Shown in pieces: positions 49,403 through 59,103 of a DNA stretch of 64,000 nt (position 1 is the first letter of the stretch; every line of letters begins with the position of its first letter). The stretch is from the NCBI RefSeq assembly GCF_014647235.1, contig NZ_BMOU01000004.1, forward strand, positions 62,379 to 126,378. Reading direction: 5' to 3'. Below the pieces are notes generated by a model. It had not been told where the DNA came from. It did not search any database and was given only the letters and a program-made list of their open reading frames with translations. This DNA is from Haloarcula pellucida. Lineage in GTDB: Archaea > Halobacteriota > Halobacteria > Halobacteriales > Haloarculaceae. Position numbers and translations under genes: made by a program.

Positions 49403-50400
49403 TCGTCGCCGGGCGTCGCGGCCGCCTCCGTCTCCTCGCCCTCGATGTCGAACGCGCTCTGGAGGTCGTACTCCGTCCCCGTCACGAGAAACAGTAAGTC
49501 TTCGACGAGGATGGTTATCTCCGGCAACTCACGGACCAACAACCACGTGATGCCGACCAGCACGACGACCGACCCCGTCTGTGCGAGGATACGGTCCGCG
49601 ACGTAGTACGACACCATCCGCGGGTCCGAGAGACCGAACAGGGACATGACGACCCCTTCGAACCACTGCATCCGCTGTTGCCCGAAGGAGATGGCGATGA
49701 AGACGTTCCGGAACAGGTTCAACACGTAGATGACCGACACCGTCATCGCGAGCGTGCGGAGTTTCCGCCGTAACGGCGCCGACACGGCGAGGATACCGCC
49801 GGCGAAGATGGAGATACTCCCCATCCCCGTACACGCGAGGAGGATGTTGTACGTGATCGGCCCCTCCTCGTGTTCGAACCAGAACGTGCTCTCGTAGGGG
49901 TACTGCTTCGTGGCGATGCGGATGCCGTCGTGCGTAAAGCCCTCGACGACGAGGGGGTCGACGCCGACCAGCGACAGCAGGAACGCCGTCTGGTCGGTGA
50001 CCAGTTCCACGATCCACTGGCGAAGGGGGTCGATGGTGATAAACGGCACGTAGACGATGCCCATCAGCCCGATCGCTCGCGTCAGGACGAACAGCGAGTC
50101 CCGGCCGTTCCAGAGGAGATAGCCCGCATACAGCGACAACGGCACCGCCGCGAGGCCACCGACCCCCTCGATGGCGCTCTTCTGTGTCAGGATGAAGTGT
50201 GGCGCCAGAACTAACCAGAAGGCGGCGAACAGTCCCCAGCCCGTGACGGCGACTCGGCGTGCCCACGCCTCCGCGAACTGGTGGAGTACTGCGCTGCCGA
50301 GAAACGCCGCGAGTACCAGCCACATCAGCGGCTCCGACCACACCAGCGGGTCGAAAGAGAGCCCACCGAACGAGACGGTAGACTGAAGCAGCGGACGCAT
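49399..50400 (-). CDS. artA: Archaeosortase A
   Basis: A 333-residue multi-pass membrane enzyme that cleaves PGF-CTERM tails and enables C-terminal lipid anchoring. Catalytic Cys190 (LLACTGMGSISIF) and Arg231 (LNLFRNVFI) are separated by 41 residues as in Haloferax ArtA, and a third basic residue follows in DPRMVSYYVADR. Its likely substrates, the S-layer glycoprotein (50543) and the 33942 lipoprotein, are in the window. Confidence 0.93.
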   Translation of the reverse strand: MRPLLQSTVSFGGLSFDPLVWSEPLMWLVLAAFLGSAVLHQFAEAWARRVAVTGWGLFAAFWLVLAPHFILTQKSAIEGVGGLAAVPLSLYAGYLLWNGRDSLFVLTRAIGLMGIVYVPFITIDPLRQWIVELVTDQTAFLLSLVGVDPLVVEGFTHDGIRIATKQYPYESTFWFEHEEGPITYNILLACTGMGSISIFAGGILAVSAPLRRKLRTLAMTVSVIYVLNLFRNVFIAISFGQQRMQWFEGVVMSLFGLSDPRMVSYYVADRILAQTGSVVVLVGITWLLVRELPEITILVEDLLFLVTGTEYDLQSAFDIEGEETEAAATPGDD

Positions 50401-50542
50401 TGTGCCTACGTTGGCTAATCCGGCCTATATGCTTTGTCGTTACGCCAGTGTGTGCGGGCCGCGTGCACTCGCGTCGACGGCGCTGCCGCTACCGACGTAG
50501 CGCGCGAAAGAAAGGGCGGAATCTCAGAGACGGGAAATCCCG

Positions 50543-53380
50543 TTAGTTGTCGCGGCGGACCGCGAGGAGCGCAGCAGCGACGAGGGCGACGAGGGCGATG
50601 ACCGCGGTGAAGCCGGGGCCACTGTCACCAGTGGTCGTCCCCTCCGTGGTCGTAGCCATCGTCGTGGCCTCTTCGGTGGTCGACTCCGTGGTCGGCTCTT
50701 CGGTGGTCGACTCCGTGGTCGGCTCTTCGGTGGTCGTCTGCTCGCCGGTGACGATAGTCACGGCAGCAGAGTCGGTCACGGCGGAGCCGTTGGACGTGTA
50801 CGGATCGTCGTTCTCCGGGAAGTCGTAGGTCTGGTCACCATCGTCGTCGAGGTGCGGCATCGCGACCGCGGTGAAGTCCTCGGACTGCGTGGTGTTCAGC
50901 GTGACCTCGACGTCCTCGTGGCTGCCAGCTTCGAGGTAGCTGGAGGCACCGATGACGTCGCCGGAGGCCGTACCGTTGTGGATGGCGATGAAGCCGCCCT
51001 CGGACAGCGTGGCGCTGTCGACGACGACCGTCTCACCGTTGGACTCCTGATCACTGATGCTCACGGACGAGGACGGAGCGGCACCGATCGTGCCGTCGAT
51101 CTCGTCGTCCGAGATGCTGGTTTCGGCAGTGAAGTTCGTGTCCGGGCTGTTGTCGCTGAAGTCGGCGACAGCCGTGAAGCTACCGTCCGACTGGACGATG
51201 GCGGTCGGCTGTTTCAGGAACGGGCTGTTCTCGGTGGTGCTGCGGATCTGGACGGTGACTTCCGAACCGGGCGCGATGTTGGTCGTGCCGTCGATCTCCT
51301 GACCAGATGCAGCCTGAACCGTGATGTCCTCGTCGCCGTTGAGCGTCGAGTCAGGCTCTTCGAAGGTGAACGAGTCGTTCACTTCGACCGTGTCTTCCGA
51401 GAGTTCCGTGGTGTCACGAACCGTGAAGTTCGCAACGTACTCGTCGTTGTCCTCGACGGCGCTGAGCGTACCGGTGCCAGCGTTGACCGAGTCCGTGTCG
51501 ATGGCGACGAAGTGCGTGTCGTTGGCCTCGTCGTAGAGGACAGCGATCTCGTTGGTGTTGAAGTCAGCGACGTTGAAGTTGACACCGTCGCTGTTGGCGC
51601 CGGGGTTGGTCTCGTTCAGCGAGAGCTGGAAGAGCGCGTCGGAGACCTGGTTCCGGGAGCTGGTGTTGTTGTTGAAGTCGTTACTGACAGCCTGGTAGCC
51701 GGCAGCGTCGTCGCCAGCGGCTTCGTAGGCACCTTCCAGACCGGACGCTTCGACCTGCACGACGAGCGTGTCGTCGAAGGCGACCGTGTCGGTCTGGGTC
51801 AGGTTGTTGTTGCCGGCGAGGTTGTAGATCGCGCTGGCGTTGTCGTCGTCAGCGGCGTCGCTGATGTCGCTGAACTCGCTGTCAGGAGCGGTCCAGACCT
51901 GCACGTTGTCGGTCGAACGTTCCTGCAGCGAGAGGGAGGCGACGTCGTCACTGTCGTCGACGACGTCGGTGCTCTTGAGAGCGCTCGCGCCGGTTTCTGC
52001 CGTGACGTTCATGTCGTAGGACGCGGCGTCGAGCAGGTTGTTGCCGGCGGGCGTGTTGAAGGTAGCCGCGTTACCGTCGCGGTTGATCTCTGCGGGCGAG
52101 CTGACGATTTCGACGTCGTCGTCGTCATCTGCGACGTCGATGTAGCTCTGACCGCTCGCAGCGGTGAAGGTGTTGAACAGCACGGTAACTTCGCCGTCAC
52201 CGTTGCCGTCCTCGACCTCCACAGTCGTCTGGTAACCGTCGTTGGAACGGTCACCGATGGTCAGCGTACCATCGTCCGTGTTCTGGAGCTGGATCGGGAT
52301 GCGCGCGATGTCACCCTTGTCCTCCGTCACGACGGAGCTACCGAAGCTTGCCTGTGCGTCGCCGGTCTGGGCGACGGTGAACTGGTCGGTCGAGGCCGTG
52401 ATGCCGGTCTCGACGTCGGTCACGTTGACCGTGTAGTTACCTGCATCGACGTCGTCGTTCGTGTTGAACGTGATGGTGATCTCACCATCGGAGTCGATCT
52501 GCAGGTTCTGGCTGTAGGTGTCGGCGTCAACGTTGCCGTTGGAGTCGATGAGTTCGGCGTCGACCGGACGGTTGATAGCGCTGGATTCGACCGTCACTTC
52601 GATGTCTTCGTCTTCACCGAAGGAGTTCTGGTCGGCGGTGGCCGTAAAGCCGAGGTCCTCGATGGTGAGCGAGCTGTTGGTGTTGCCCGCAGGTGCGCTG
52701 TCCGTCTTGACGTTGTAGTCACCGATTTCGAGGTTCTCGGTGTTGAGGACGTAGATGAAGGACTCGGAACCAGTACCACGCTGGCGGCTGACACTGTGGT
52801 CCTCGCTGGGTTCGGAGACGACGTCGAACGTCTGGCCTGCGTCAGCCTGGACGACGACGGGGGCGCCACGGAAGGCTTCCTCGTCGTCACCGTCGGGGGA
52901 CGTCCCACGCTCGGTGTCCGTCACGTCGATGGTGGTCGGCGCGTAGACGGCGTCGAAGTCCTCTTCGGCGTCGATGGTGTCCGAGGACGACGCGTCCGTA
53001 ACACCGCTACTGAAGCTCACGTTCTGGATGCGGTTGTACGTCGTACCGCCAGTGTCGATGACGAGCTGGCTCCCGGAGTGGTAGTAGTTACCACTGAGCG
53101 AGAGCGTCTGGGTGTTACCGTTGGTGAGGCCGAGGGTGATCGTCTCACCGCTCGGGTCGTTGATGCTGTTCTCGAACTGTACCTCTAGAACGGGATCGCC
53201 TTCGCTAACGCCAGAGACCTGGCCAGCGGCGGCGTTCCCGGCGGTATAGTGGACCGCCTGGTCCACGCTAGGCTCTGCTGCTGCAGCGCTACCGGCGAAC
53301 GCGGTGCTCATCGCGAACACCGAGAACACCATCAGCGCTGTCAGGAACAGGCTGCGGATTTTTTCGTTAGTTTCTGTCAT
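50543..53380 (-). CDS. csg: S-layer glycoprotein with PGF-CTERM anchor
   Basis: A 945-residue surface-lattice protein. A 34-residue signal peptide (SLFLTALMVFSVFAMSTAFAGSAAAA) precedes the mature protein, which begins near EPSVDQAVHYT. Repeated acidic beta-sandwich-like segments with many N-x-S/T sites follow, then a Thr/Glu-rich linker (TTTEEPTTESTTEE, O-glycosylation type) and GPGFTAVIALVALVAAALLAVRRDN, a PGF-CTERM signal. Start MTETNEKIRS is chosen because it gives a proper signal peptide. Two TATA/upstream-box units precede it. Confidence 0.95.
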   Translation of the reverse strand: MTETNEKIRSLFLTALMVFSVFAMSTAFAGSAAAAEPSVDQAVHYTAGNAAAGQVSGVSEGDPVLEVQFENSINDPSGETITLGLTNGNTQTLSLSGNYYHSGSQLVIDTGGTTYNRIQNVSFSSGVTDASSSDTIDAEEDFDAVYAPTTIDVTDTERGTSPDGDDEEAFRGAPVVVQADAGQTFDVVSEPSEDHSVSRQRGTGSESFIYVLNTENLEIGDYNVKTDSAPAGNTNSSLTIEDLGFTATADQNSFGEDEDIEVTVESSAINRPVDAELIDSNGNVDADTYSQNLQIDSDGEITITFNTNDDVDAGNYTVNVTDVETGITASTDQFTVAQTGDAQASFGSSVVTEDKGDIARIPIQLQNTDDGTLTIGDRSNDGYQTTVEVEDGNGDGEVTVLFNTFTAASGQSYIDVADDDDDVEIVSSPAEINRDGNAATFNTPAGNNLLDAASYDMNVTAETGASALKSTDVVDDSDDVASLSLQERSTDNVQVWTAPDSEFSDISDAADDDNASAIYNLAGNNNLTQTDTVAFDDTLVVQVEASGLEGAYEAAGDDAAGYQAVSNDFNNNTSSRNQVSDALFQLSLNETNPGANSDGVNFNVADFNTNEIAVLYDEANDTHFVAIDTDSVNAGTGTLSAVEDNDEYVANFTVRDTTELSEDTVEVNDSFTFEEPDSTLNGDEDITVQAASGQEIDGTTNIAPGSEVTVQIRSTTENSPFLKQPTAIVQSDGSFTAVADFSDNSPDTNFTAETSISDDEIDGTIGAAPSSSVSISDQESNGETVVVDSATLSEGGFIAIHNGTASGDVIGASSYLEAGSHEDVEVTLNTTQSEDFTAVAMPHLDDDGDQTYDFPENDDPYTSNGSAVTDSAAVTIVTGEQTTTEEPTTESTTEEPTTESTTEEATTMATTTEGTTTGDSGPGFTAVIALVALVAAALLAVRRDN

Positions 53381-53520
53381 AGTTTGTTGGTTGCTATCGG
53401 GCGGCGTCAGCCGTTTTCCACGTGGTCGGTGCGCGGCGACCGCGGCCACGCGTAGACCGAACCGGTGTACTCACTTCTGGCGCCATGGGTAGGGGTACGC
53501 TGTAAACCTATGCCGGATGT

Positions 53521-53538
53521 TATAAATGCTTTGTGGTC
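53521..53538 (-). promoter_or_regulatory. Proximal S-layer promoter unit
   Basis: On the minus strand: GACCACAAAGCATTTATA. TATA box TTTATA with the box ACCACAAAG directly upstream. About 140 bp before the ATG. Confidence 0.6.
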
Positions 53539-53600
53539 AGAGAAGCGGCATGAGAACGAGAGACACGCCCGAAATCAGTCGACACAGACGATATAGAGAA

Positions 53601-53619
53601 CATATAAGCACTTTGTGGT
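53601..53619 (-). promoter_or_regulatory. Distal S-layer promoter unit
   Basis: On the minus strand: ACCACAAAGTGCTTATATG. The same ACCACAAAG box and a TATA box, 80-81 bp upstream of the proximal unit. Confidence 0.6.
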
Positions 53620-53757
53620 TCGTTTCAGAACTGTGTCATGCGGGTGTCTGACACTCGGCGCGTCTCGACGTCGCCAGCACCACGACGGGCCGTCTCGGAG
53701 CCCCGAGCACGCCGGCCTCACGGGACGTCGCCAGCCCCCTCGGAACGCCGGGGCCTG

Positions 53758-54510
53758 TCAGTTCGTGACGATTTCGACTTCGTGGCCGTCCGCGTCTTTC
53801 GTGAACGCGTAGCGGTCGTCACAGCTCTCGGGGTCGCGGTAGTCCTCGGCACCGCGCACTAGCAGATCGTCCCACGTCTCGTGGAGGTCGTCGGTCCGGA
53901 CGGCGACGTGGCCCCACGCGTCGCCCATCTCGTAGGAGCGACCATCGTAGTTGTACGTCAGTTCGACCGACATCGCCTCGTCGGCGGCGCCTTCGGGCTT
54001 GAGGAAGTACAACGCGAAGTCGTCGAACTCCGCCCGTCGGAACATCTCGTAGCCGAGTTTCCGGGTGTACCAGCCGATCGCGGCGTCGGCGTCCTCGACT
54101 CGGAGCATGGTGTGGTCGAGGCTCCACCTCGCCCCGTGGTCGCGCTCGACGATTTCGATCTCGTGGCCGTCGGGGTCCGTGACGAAAGCGTAGGACCCGC
54201 CACAGGAGTCCGGGTCGCGGTAGTCCTCGACGCCGGCGTCCATCAGTTCCTCGTAGGCGTCGTAGACGTCGTCGACGCGGACGGCGACGTGACCCCACGC
54301 ATCACCCATCGTGTACGTGCGTCCGTCGTGGTTATATGTCAGTTCCAGCAGCGCCCCCTCATCGTGGACGTCTTCGGGGCCGAGGAAGACGTTCGTGAAC
54401 GTGTCCGCCTCCCAGCGTCCCTTCTCCTCGTAGTCGAGGTAGTCCCGGTACCAGTCCAGCGATGTCTCGAGATCTTCGACACGCATCATCGTGTGGTCGA
54501 GTGTCAGCAT
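53758..54510 (-). CDS. Two-module VOC (glyoxalase/bleomycin-resistance fold) protein
   Basis: A 250-residue protein made of two ~125-residue copies, each with LDHTM-M/L-RVEDLETSLDWYRDYL, LLELTYNHDGRTYTMGDAWGHVAVRVDD and DPDSCGGSYAFVTDPDGHEIEIVE. The metal-ligand pattern H...E...H...E is retained in both, as in lactoylglutathione lyase-like proteins. True substrate unknown; glyoxalase I is only one option. Confidence 0.88.
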   Translation of the reverse strand: MLTLDHTMMRVEDLETSLDWYRDYLDYEEKGRWEADTFTNVFLGPEDVHDEGALLELTYNHDGRTYTMGDAWGHVAVRVDDVYDAYEELMDAGVEDYRDPDSCGGSYAFVTDPDGHEIEIVERDHGARWSLDHTMLRVEDADAAIGWYTRKLGYEMFRRAEFDDFALYFLKPEGAADEAMSVELTYNYDGRSYEMGDAWGHVAVRTDDLHETWDDLLVRGAEDYRDPESCDDRYAFTKDADGHEVEIVTN

Positions 54511-54565
54511 AGTCGGACCGTGGGCCGGGCGAGCGAAAAGGGTACCGCACGCGGCGGTGCCGCTC

Positions 54566-55015
54566 TCACTCCGCCGGGGACGAGACTGATGGCGGCCGGA
54601 CCAGCGGCCAGTAGTACCACCACGCGAGTCCGAGCAAGACGACGGTCCCGACCGGGAGCGCGACGTAGCCGATACGCCTGTTGAACCCCATTGCGACGCC
54701 GATTTGGGAGAGTCCCGCACCGACTAGCGCGAGCGCGGTGATGCGGTGGTCTTCTCGCCAGACGACGCCCGAGAGTGCGCTCCCCAGCGCGAGTAGGTAC
54801 AGCAACACGCCGGTCCCCCACGACTCGATGAACTGCGGGAGGCCGTCGGTGAACCGGAAGAAGAAGTCGTATATCGAGACCATCTGCGGCGGGTTCGCGT
54901 TGAACAGTCCAAACGTGAACACCATCGTCAGTTCGCCGCCGATGACGAGGACCGTCCACGGGACGAGACCGGCGACGACGACGGCAACGAGACGACGGCG
55001 AGGGCCAGCGACCAT
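54566..55015 (-). CDS. TIGR04206-type haloarchaeal membrane protein
   Basis: A 149-residue protein with four helices (LVAVVVAGLVPWTVLVIGGELTMVF, GVLLYLLALGSALSGVVW, ITALALVGAGLSQIGVAMGF, VALPVGTVVLLGLAWWYYWPLV). The N-terminal 'RRRLVAVVVAGLVPWTVLV' is the recognisable family start. Restricted to Halobacteria; function unknown. Family name is from memory. Confidence 0.72.
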   Translation of the reverse strand: MVAGPRRRLVAVVVAGLVPWTVLVIGGELTMVFTFGLFNANPPQMVSIYDFFFRFTDGLPQFIESWGTGVLLYLLALGSALSGVVWREDHRITALALVGAGLSQIGVAMGFNRRIGYVALPVGTVVLLGLAWWYYWPLVRPPSVSSPAE

Positions 55016-55075
55016 ACCGGTCGACAGGGCTGTGACTGTTTAGTCTGTTCGCACACGCACGCGGCGATCGAACAA

Positions 55076-56188
55076 TTACTTTCTGGCGACGATTCGGAGG
55101 ACGTCCTCGTCGGCCAGTTCGTGGTCACGACCGACCTGCTGTTCGTCGTGTTTCGCGCTCGGCCCGGAGACGCGGGCAAAGCGGAACCGCTCGTCGAAGC
55201 TACCGCCGAGTTTCCGGCAGGCGTCGTCGACGGTGTCGCCTTCGCGGAGCATGAGCGGTTCCTCGTAGTCGACACCCCGGCCGGGTTTGTCCATGTAGAT
55301 ACGGATGAGACCCAGTTCGTCCCAGATTCGCTCGGTCAGACCGTCGAGCCCCTTCTCTTTTTCCGCGCTGATGAAGATCGCCTCGTCGGGGTCGATGTCC
55401 CGCTCTTCGAGTTCGGCTTCGACCGTCGGCAGGTAGTCCGGTTCGATGAGGTCGGCCTTGTTCACCGCGACGATGGAGGGGACGTACTCGCGGTTGTCCA
55501 TCACGCCGTCGATGAGTCTGTCGAGGTCGACCTGTTCGCCGATAGTGACGTCGGCGTTGACGTAGCCGTGTTCGCGGAGGACGCTCTTGACCGTCTCCTC
55601 GTCGAGGTCGAGGTCCACGGAACTGTTGACCGAGAGGCCGTCCTTGGCCTTCTTGCGGATGTTGACGCGTGGGGGCTCGGTGTCGAGGCGGATCTTGTTC
55701 TTGTACAGTTCCTCGCGCAGGCGGTCGTACTGGTCGATCTCGAAGACGGAGACGAGGAAGACGATGAGGTCGGCAGTCCGGACGACCGACAGCACCTCTT
55801 TCCCGCCGCCCCGACCGCCCGCCGCCCCCTCGATGAGGCCGGGGACGTCGAGAATCTGGATGTTCGCCCCTTTGTGCTTGAGCATTCCGGGGTACACGTC
55901 GAGCGTCGTGAACTCGTAGGCGCCCGTCTCGGACTCGGCGTTCGTCAGCGCGTTCAACAGCGTCGACTTCCCGACGCTCGGGAAGCCAACGAGCGCGACG
56001 GTGGCATCGCCATGTTTCTCGACGCCGTATCCGCCGCCGCCACCCGACCCGGACTGTTGCTGTTCGAGTTTCTCCTTTTTTTCCGCGAGTTTCGACTTCA
56101 GCCGGCCGATGTGGGCCTCTGTCGACTTGTTGTAGGGCGTGTCCGCTATTTCGTCTTCGAGTTCCTGTATCTCCTCTTCGAGCCCCAT
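55076..56188 (-). CDS. DRG-type Obg-family GTPase
   Basis: A 370-residue developmentally-regulated-GTPase homologue involved in translation/ribosome function. Order: N-terminal coiled-coil (LEEEIQELEDEIADTPYNKS), G1 GFPSVGKSTLL, switch region, G3 DVPGLIEGAAGGRGGGKEVLSVV, G4 NKAD, and a C-terminal TGS domain (YMDKPGRGVDYEEPLMLREGDTVDDACRKLG...). The Met at 56188 sets the start; the longer frame is not conserved. Confidence 0.95.
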   Translation of the reverse strand: MGLEEEIQELEDEIADTPYNKSTEAHIGRLKSKLAEKKEKLEQQQSGSGGGGGYGVEKHGDATVALVGFPSVGKSTLLNALTNAESETGAYEFTTLDVYPGMLKHKGANIQILDVPGLIEGAAGGRGGGKEVLSVVRTADLIVFLVSVFEIDQYDRLREELYKNKIRLDTEPPRVNIRKKAKDGLSVNSSVDLDLDEETVKSVLREHGYVNADVTIGEQVDLDRLIDGVMDNREYVPSIVAVNKADLIEPDYLPTVEAELEERDIDPDEAIFISAEKEKGLDGLTERIWDELGLIRIYMDKPGRGVDYEEPLMLREGDTVDDACRKLGGSFDERFRFARVSGPSAKHDEQQVGRDHELADEDVLRIVARK

Positions 56189-56431
56189 CAGTTGTACGTC
56201 GGCCCCTCGTCCCGAATAAGGTTTTCTTCCCTCTCCGACGAGGACCCGGTTCGCATAGCGTGGGTCGATGGGGAGGTATCTCGCGTGGCCTCGGGGCGGA
56301 CGTACCGTCAGTATCGTTGACGAGAAAGCACCCAGCACCTCGTCGGTCGAGTATTCGGTCGAATATGTGTGCGGAGCGACGGCTCTACGATTCCGACACA
56401 CCTATACGACGGCCGCTATCAAATTTCGATA

Positions 56432-56632
56432 ATGGCAGGTGCTGATCGATTCCGCGACAGCACGCAGATTCTCTTACCGGCGGGTGCACTCGACGGTATT
56501 CGGGACGAACTCGAAACGCGATTCATGGTCACGGTCCGAAAGGAAGGACCGACGGTCCGTATCATCGGCTCGCCCGTCGAGATCAAGGACGCCGGCGATT
56601 TCCTCGCGATGAACGGCGTGACCTTCGCCTGA
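56432..56632 (+). CDS. VNG_1110C-family small protein
   Basis: A 66-residue protein, MAGADRFRDSTQILLPAGALDGIRDELETRFMVTVRKEGPTVRIIGSPVEIKDAGDFLAMNGVTFA, found in haloarchaea and named after Halobacterium VNG_1110C. It has a compact alpha/beta pattern and no known role. It precedes rpl11 by 149 bases. Confidence 0.8.
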   Translation: MAGADRFRDSTQILLPAGALDGIRDELETRFMVTVRKEGPTVRIIGSPVEIKDAGDFLAMNGVTFA

Positions 56633-56781
56633 TATCGAACCGGCACAGTCGGCGAAGGCGGCGACCGTCTCACTCGACACCGCTCGCGACCGCTGGCTGG
56701 CGCACACGAAACCGTGTGTGGGGCTCACGCGGTGATGGGTGAAACGCAATCCTTTAAACTGCCGGGACGGATTGACCGTAC

Positions 56782-57270
56782 ATGGCTGGAACTATCGAAG
56801 TGCTCGTCCCCGGCGGACAGGCCAACCCTGGCCCGCCCCTCGGTCCGGAACTCGGACCGACGCCCGTGGACGTGCAGGCAGTCGTGCAGGAGATCAACGA
56901 CCGGACAGAGGCGTTCGACGGCACGGAAGTCCCCGTCACCATCGAGTACGAGGACGACGGCTCCTTTACCATCGACGTCGGTGTCCCGCCGACGGCCGAA
57001 CTCGTCAAGGACGAGGCCGGCTTCGACACCGGTAGCGGCGAGCCCCACGAGGAGTTCGTCGCCGACCTCACCGTCGACCAGATCATGCAGATAGCCGAGC
57101 AAAAGCAGTCCGACCTGCTCGCCTACGACCTGAAAAACGCCGCGAAGGAAGTCGTCGGTACCTGCACCTCGCTGGGCGTCACCATCGAGGGCAACGACCC
57201 CCGCGAGTTCAAAGAGCGCATCGACGAGGGCGAGTACGACGACGAGTTCGCGGACGCCGCCGCGGCCTAA
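56782..57270 (+). CDS. rpl11: 50S ribosomal protein L11
   Basis: A 162-residue protein of the GTPase-associated centre. VLVPGGQANPGPPLGPELGPTPVDVQAVVQEIN is diagnostic. TATA TTTAAA is centred 26 bp upstream, so it is leaderless. Unlike the compact L11-L1-L10-L12 order of many archaea, it is separated from L1 by a minus-strand kinase gene. Confidence 0.97.
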   Translation: MAGTIEVLVPGGQANPGPPLGPELGPTPVDVQAVVQEINDRTEAFDGTEVPVTIEYEDDGSFTIDVGVPPTAELVKDEAGFDTGSGEPHEEFVADLTVDQIMQIAEQKQSDLLAYDLKNAAKEVVGTCTSLGVTIEGNDPREFKERIDEGEYDDEFADAAAA

Positions 57271-57352
57271 ACGCGGGCAGAAACAACCCGGATTTTGCGG
57301 TCTCTTTCGTGTCCCGAGTGCCGACAGGGCTCGAAGCGTGCGACCGGCAGAC

Positions 57353-58990
57353 CTACCCTTCCTCGTCGCCGTCGACCGGCACCCGAACGGTGACCGTCGT
57401 CCCCTCGCCATCCGGCGTCGAGACGGCTATCGATCCGTCCAGTGAGTCGACCAGCCACTTGACCAACCAGAGCCCCAGTCCGCTCCCGTGGGCCGTCGGC
57501 GTCTCTTCGAGGTTCCCGACCAATAGCTCGCGTTCGGTCTCGGGCATCCCCGGCCCGTCGTCGCTGACCGCGATCGCGACTGTCTCGTCCGCCCGCCACG
57601 CGTCGAACGCGAGGTGGCGCGTGCCGGGCGGTTGGTCGTTGTGTGCGATGGCGTTCTCGCCGAGTTCGGTGAGGACGATGGGGAGACGACGCCCGCCGTC
57701 GACGACCGCGGCGTCAGCCACCGACGCCTCGACGGTCGCTTCGGGATACCTCGTCCGTAGCGAGTGGGCGACGTCCTCGATGACGGTCCGCACGTCGGCA
57801 GGAACCGGCGTCGCTGGCCGACCGTCGAGGAGTTCGTCGTGGATGGTTCGTGCGTGTTCGGTCGTCGCCATGAACGACTCCGCGCGACTGTAGATTCGCT
57901 CGGCGGAGCTTTGAACCGCCTCGTCGGTGTCCTCGGCGGAGAGGATCCGTTCCGTCGAGAGCATGATGACCGACATATCGTTGCGGAGGTTGTGTCGGAA
58001 CACCCTGCTGAACACCGACAACTGGGATTCGCGTCGGTCGAGCGTCGCCGCGAGCGCATCGAACCGGTCGCTGATTCGCCGCCACTCCGTTGCCGGGCCG
58101 AGGTCCAGCGACGTGTCGTACTCGCCCGCTTCTAGTTCCCCGAGACCGTCAGAGAGCCGCTCTATCTGTTCGATGGTCCTGCGCGACGCCCAGACGCCGA
58201 GACTGGCGACGACGAGGAGCGTCGCCAGCACGGCCCCGACCTGTAGCCCGGTCGACTGGCGCAGGCGTCGTTCCAGCGGCGTCCGGTCGGCGGCGACGGT
58301 GACTCGCCACCCGGTGGACTCGACCGTCGCCGTCGCGGTGAGCGGGGCATCGAACTCCCGGGACTGGTCGTACAGCGTCGTGTCTGCACGGGTGGCGACA
58401 CGCAGCGACCGCCCCGACGTGAGTGAGGCCGTCGCCCGCTCGAAGAAGTCCGTCGCAGTCAGGTGAAAGGCGGCGTTGAGCGTCCCGACGACGGTCCCGT
58501 TCGTTCGGATCGGTGCCGACAGAATGACGACGTAGTTGCCGCTCTCCGCCTCGAAGGGAGTACTGATGTGTGACTGCCCGCGCAGGGCTGTCTGCACGTA
58601 CGTCCGATCACCGAAGTCCTGCCCGACCAGCGTGGCCCGGTCCTCCGGGGAGGCGTCCGCCGCGTCGAAGGCGGTCATCGTCCCGTTGGCGGCGACGACC
58701 GACGCTCCCTCGAACGCGGTCTGCCGGCGGAGCGTCGTGACCGCTCGCTGCTGGGCTGTCGAACCGTGGTCGGCGACGGCGTCGTTGCTCGCCCACAGGG
58801 CGACCGTCGACCGCTTCTCGCGCAACCGGGTGTCGATGTCGGTGGCGACGGTCCACGCGTCCGACTCGAGAGCCTGTCGCTCCTGTGTCGTAATCGCCGA
58901 GCGGTGGAGGGCGAACCCGGCGAACACGACCGTGGACAACACGAGGGCGACGACGAACAGGACGCCGAGAAACCCCGACCGGAGACGCAT
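57353..58990 (-). CDS. Membrane sensor histidine kinase (Cache-HAMP-HisKA-HATPase)
   Basis: A 545-residue kinase. The first helix (about 5-30) is followed by an extracytoplasmic Cache-like domain (~30-245: SHISTPFEAESGNYVVILSAPIRTNGTVVGTLNAAFHLT), a second helix (GAVLATLLVVASLGVWA), a HAMP segment, a HisKA (RVFRHNLRNDMSVIMLS) and a HATPase (ELGENAIAHND, DDGPGMP, GSGLGLWLVKWLV). It is inserted between rpl11 and the rpl1 operon on the opposite strand. The ligand is unknown; small organic acids are typical for Cache. Confidence 0.92.
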   Translation of the reverse strand: MRLRSGFLGVLFVVALVLSTVVFAGFALHRSAITTQERQALESDAWTVATDIDTRLREKRSTVALWASNDAVADHGSTAQQRAVTTLRRQTAFEGASVVAANGTMTAFDAADASPEDRATLVGQDFGDRTYVQTALRGQSHISTPFEAESGNYVVILSAPIRTNGTVVGTLNAAFHLTATDFFERATASLTSGRSLRVATRADTTLYDQSREFDAPLTATATVESTGWRVTVAADRTPLERRLRQSTGLQVGAVLATLLVVASLGVWASRRTIEQIERLSDGLGELEAGEYDTSLDLGPATEWRRISDRFDALAATLDRRESQLSVFSRVFRHNLRNDMSVIMLSTERILSAEDTDEAVQSSAERIYSRAESFMATTEHARTIHDELLDGRPATPVPADVRTVIEDVAHSLRTRYPEATVEASVADAAVVDGGRRLPIVLTELGENAIAHNDQPPGTRHLAFDAWRADETVAIAVSDDGPGMPETERELLVGNLEETPTAHGSGLGLWLVKWLVDSLDGSIAVSTPDGEGTTVTVRVPVDGDEEG

Positions 58991-59103
58991 TACCTCGACC
59001 CATACTCCGTCGCGTAATAAACCGTGGGAGTGTCGGTTCGACGGCTTTAAGTGTCGCATTGGCCTCTTGCCGCACGAGACAGGCATCCGCCTGTTTCACT
59101 GAC

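Larger units (their letters stand above)
53381..53757. other. 377-base S-layer gene upstream region
   Basis: Holds the two promoter-like units listed separately and a predicted leader of about 115 nt from the proximal one. The remaining part to 53757 (53640-53757) is GC-rich and shows no gene. Confidence 0.55.

Noticed and set aside
50852..53188. Long frame antisense to the S-layer gene
   Set aside because: A by-product of GC-rich codon bias opposite a real gene; repetitive Val/Asp/Arg composition and no signal peptide.
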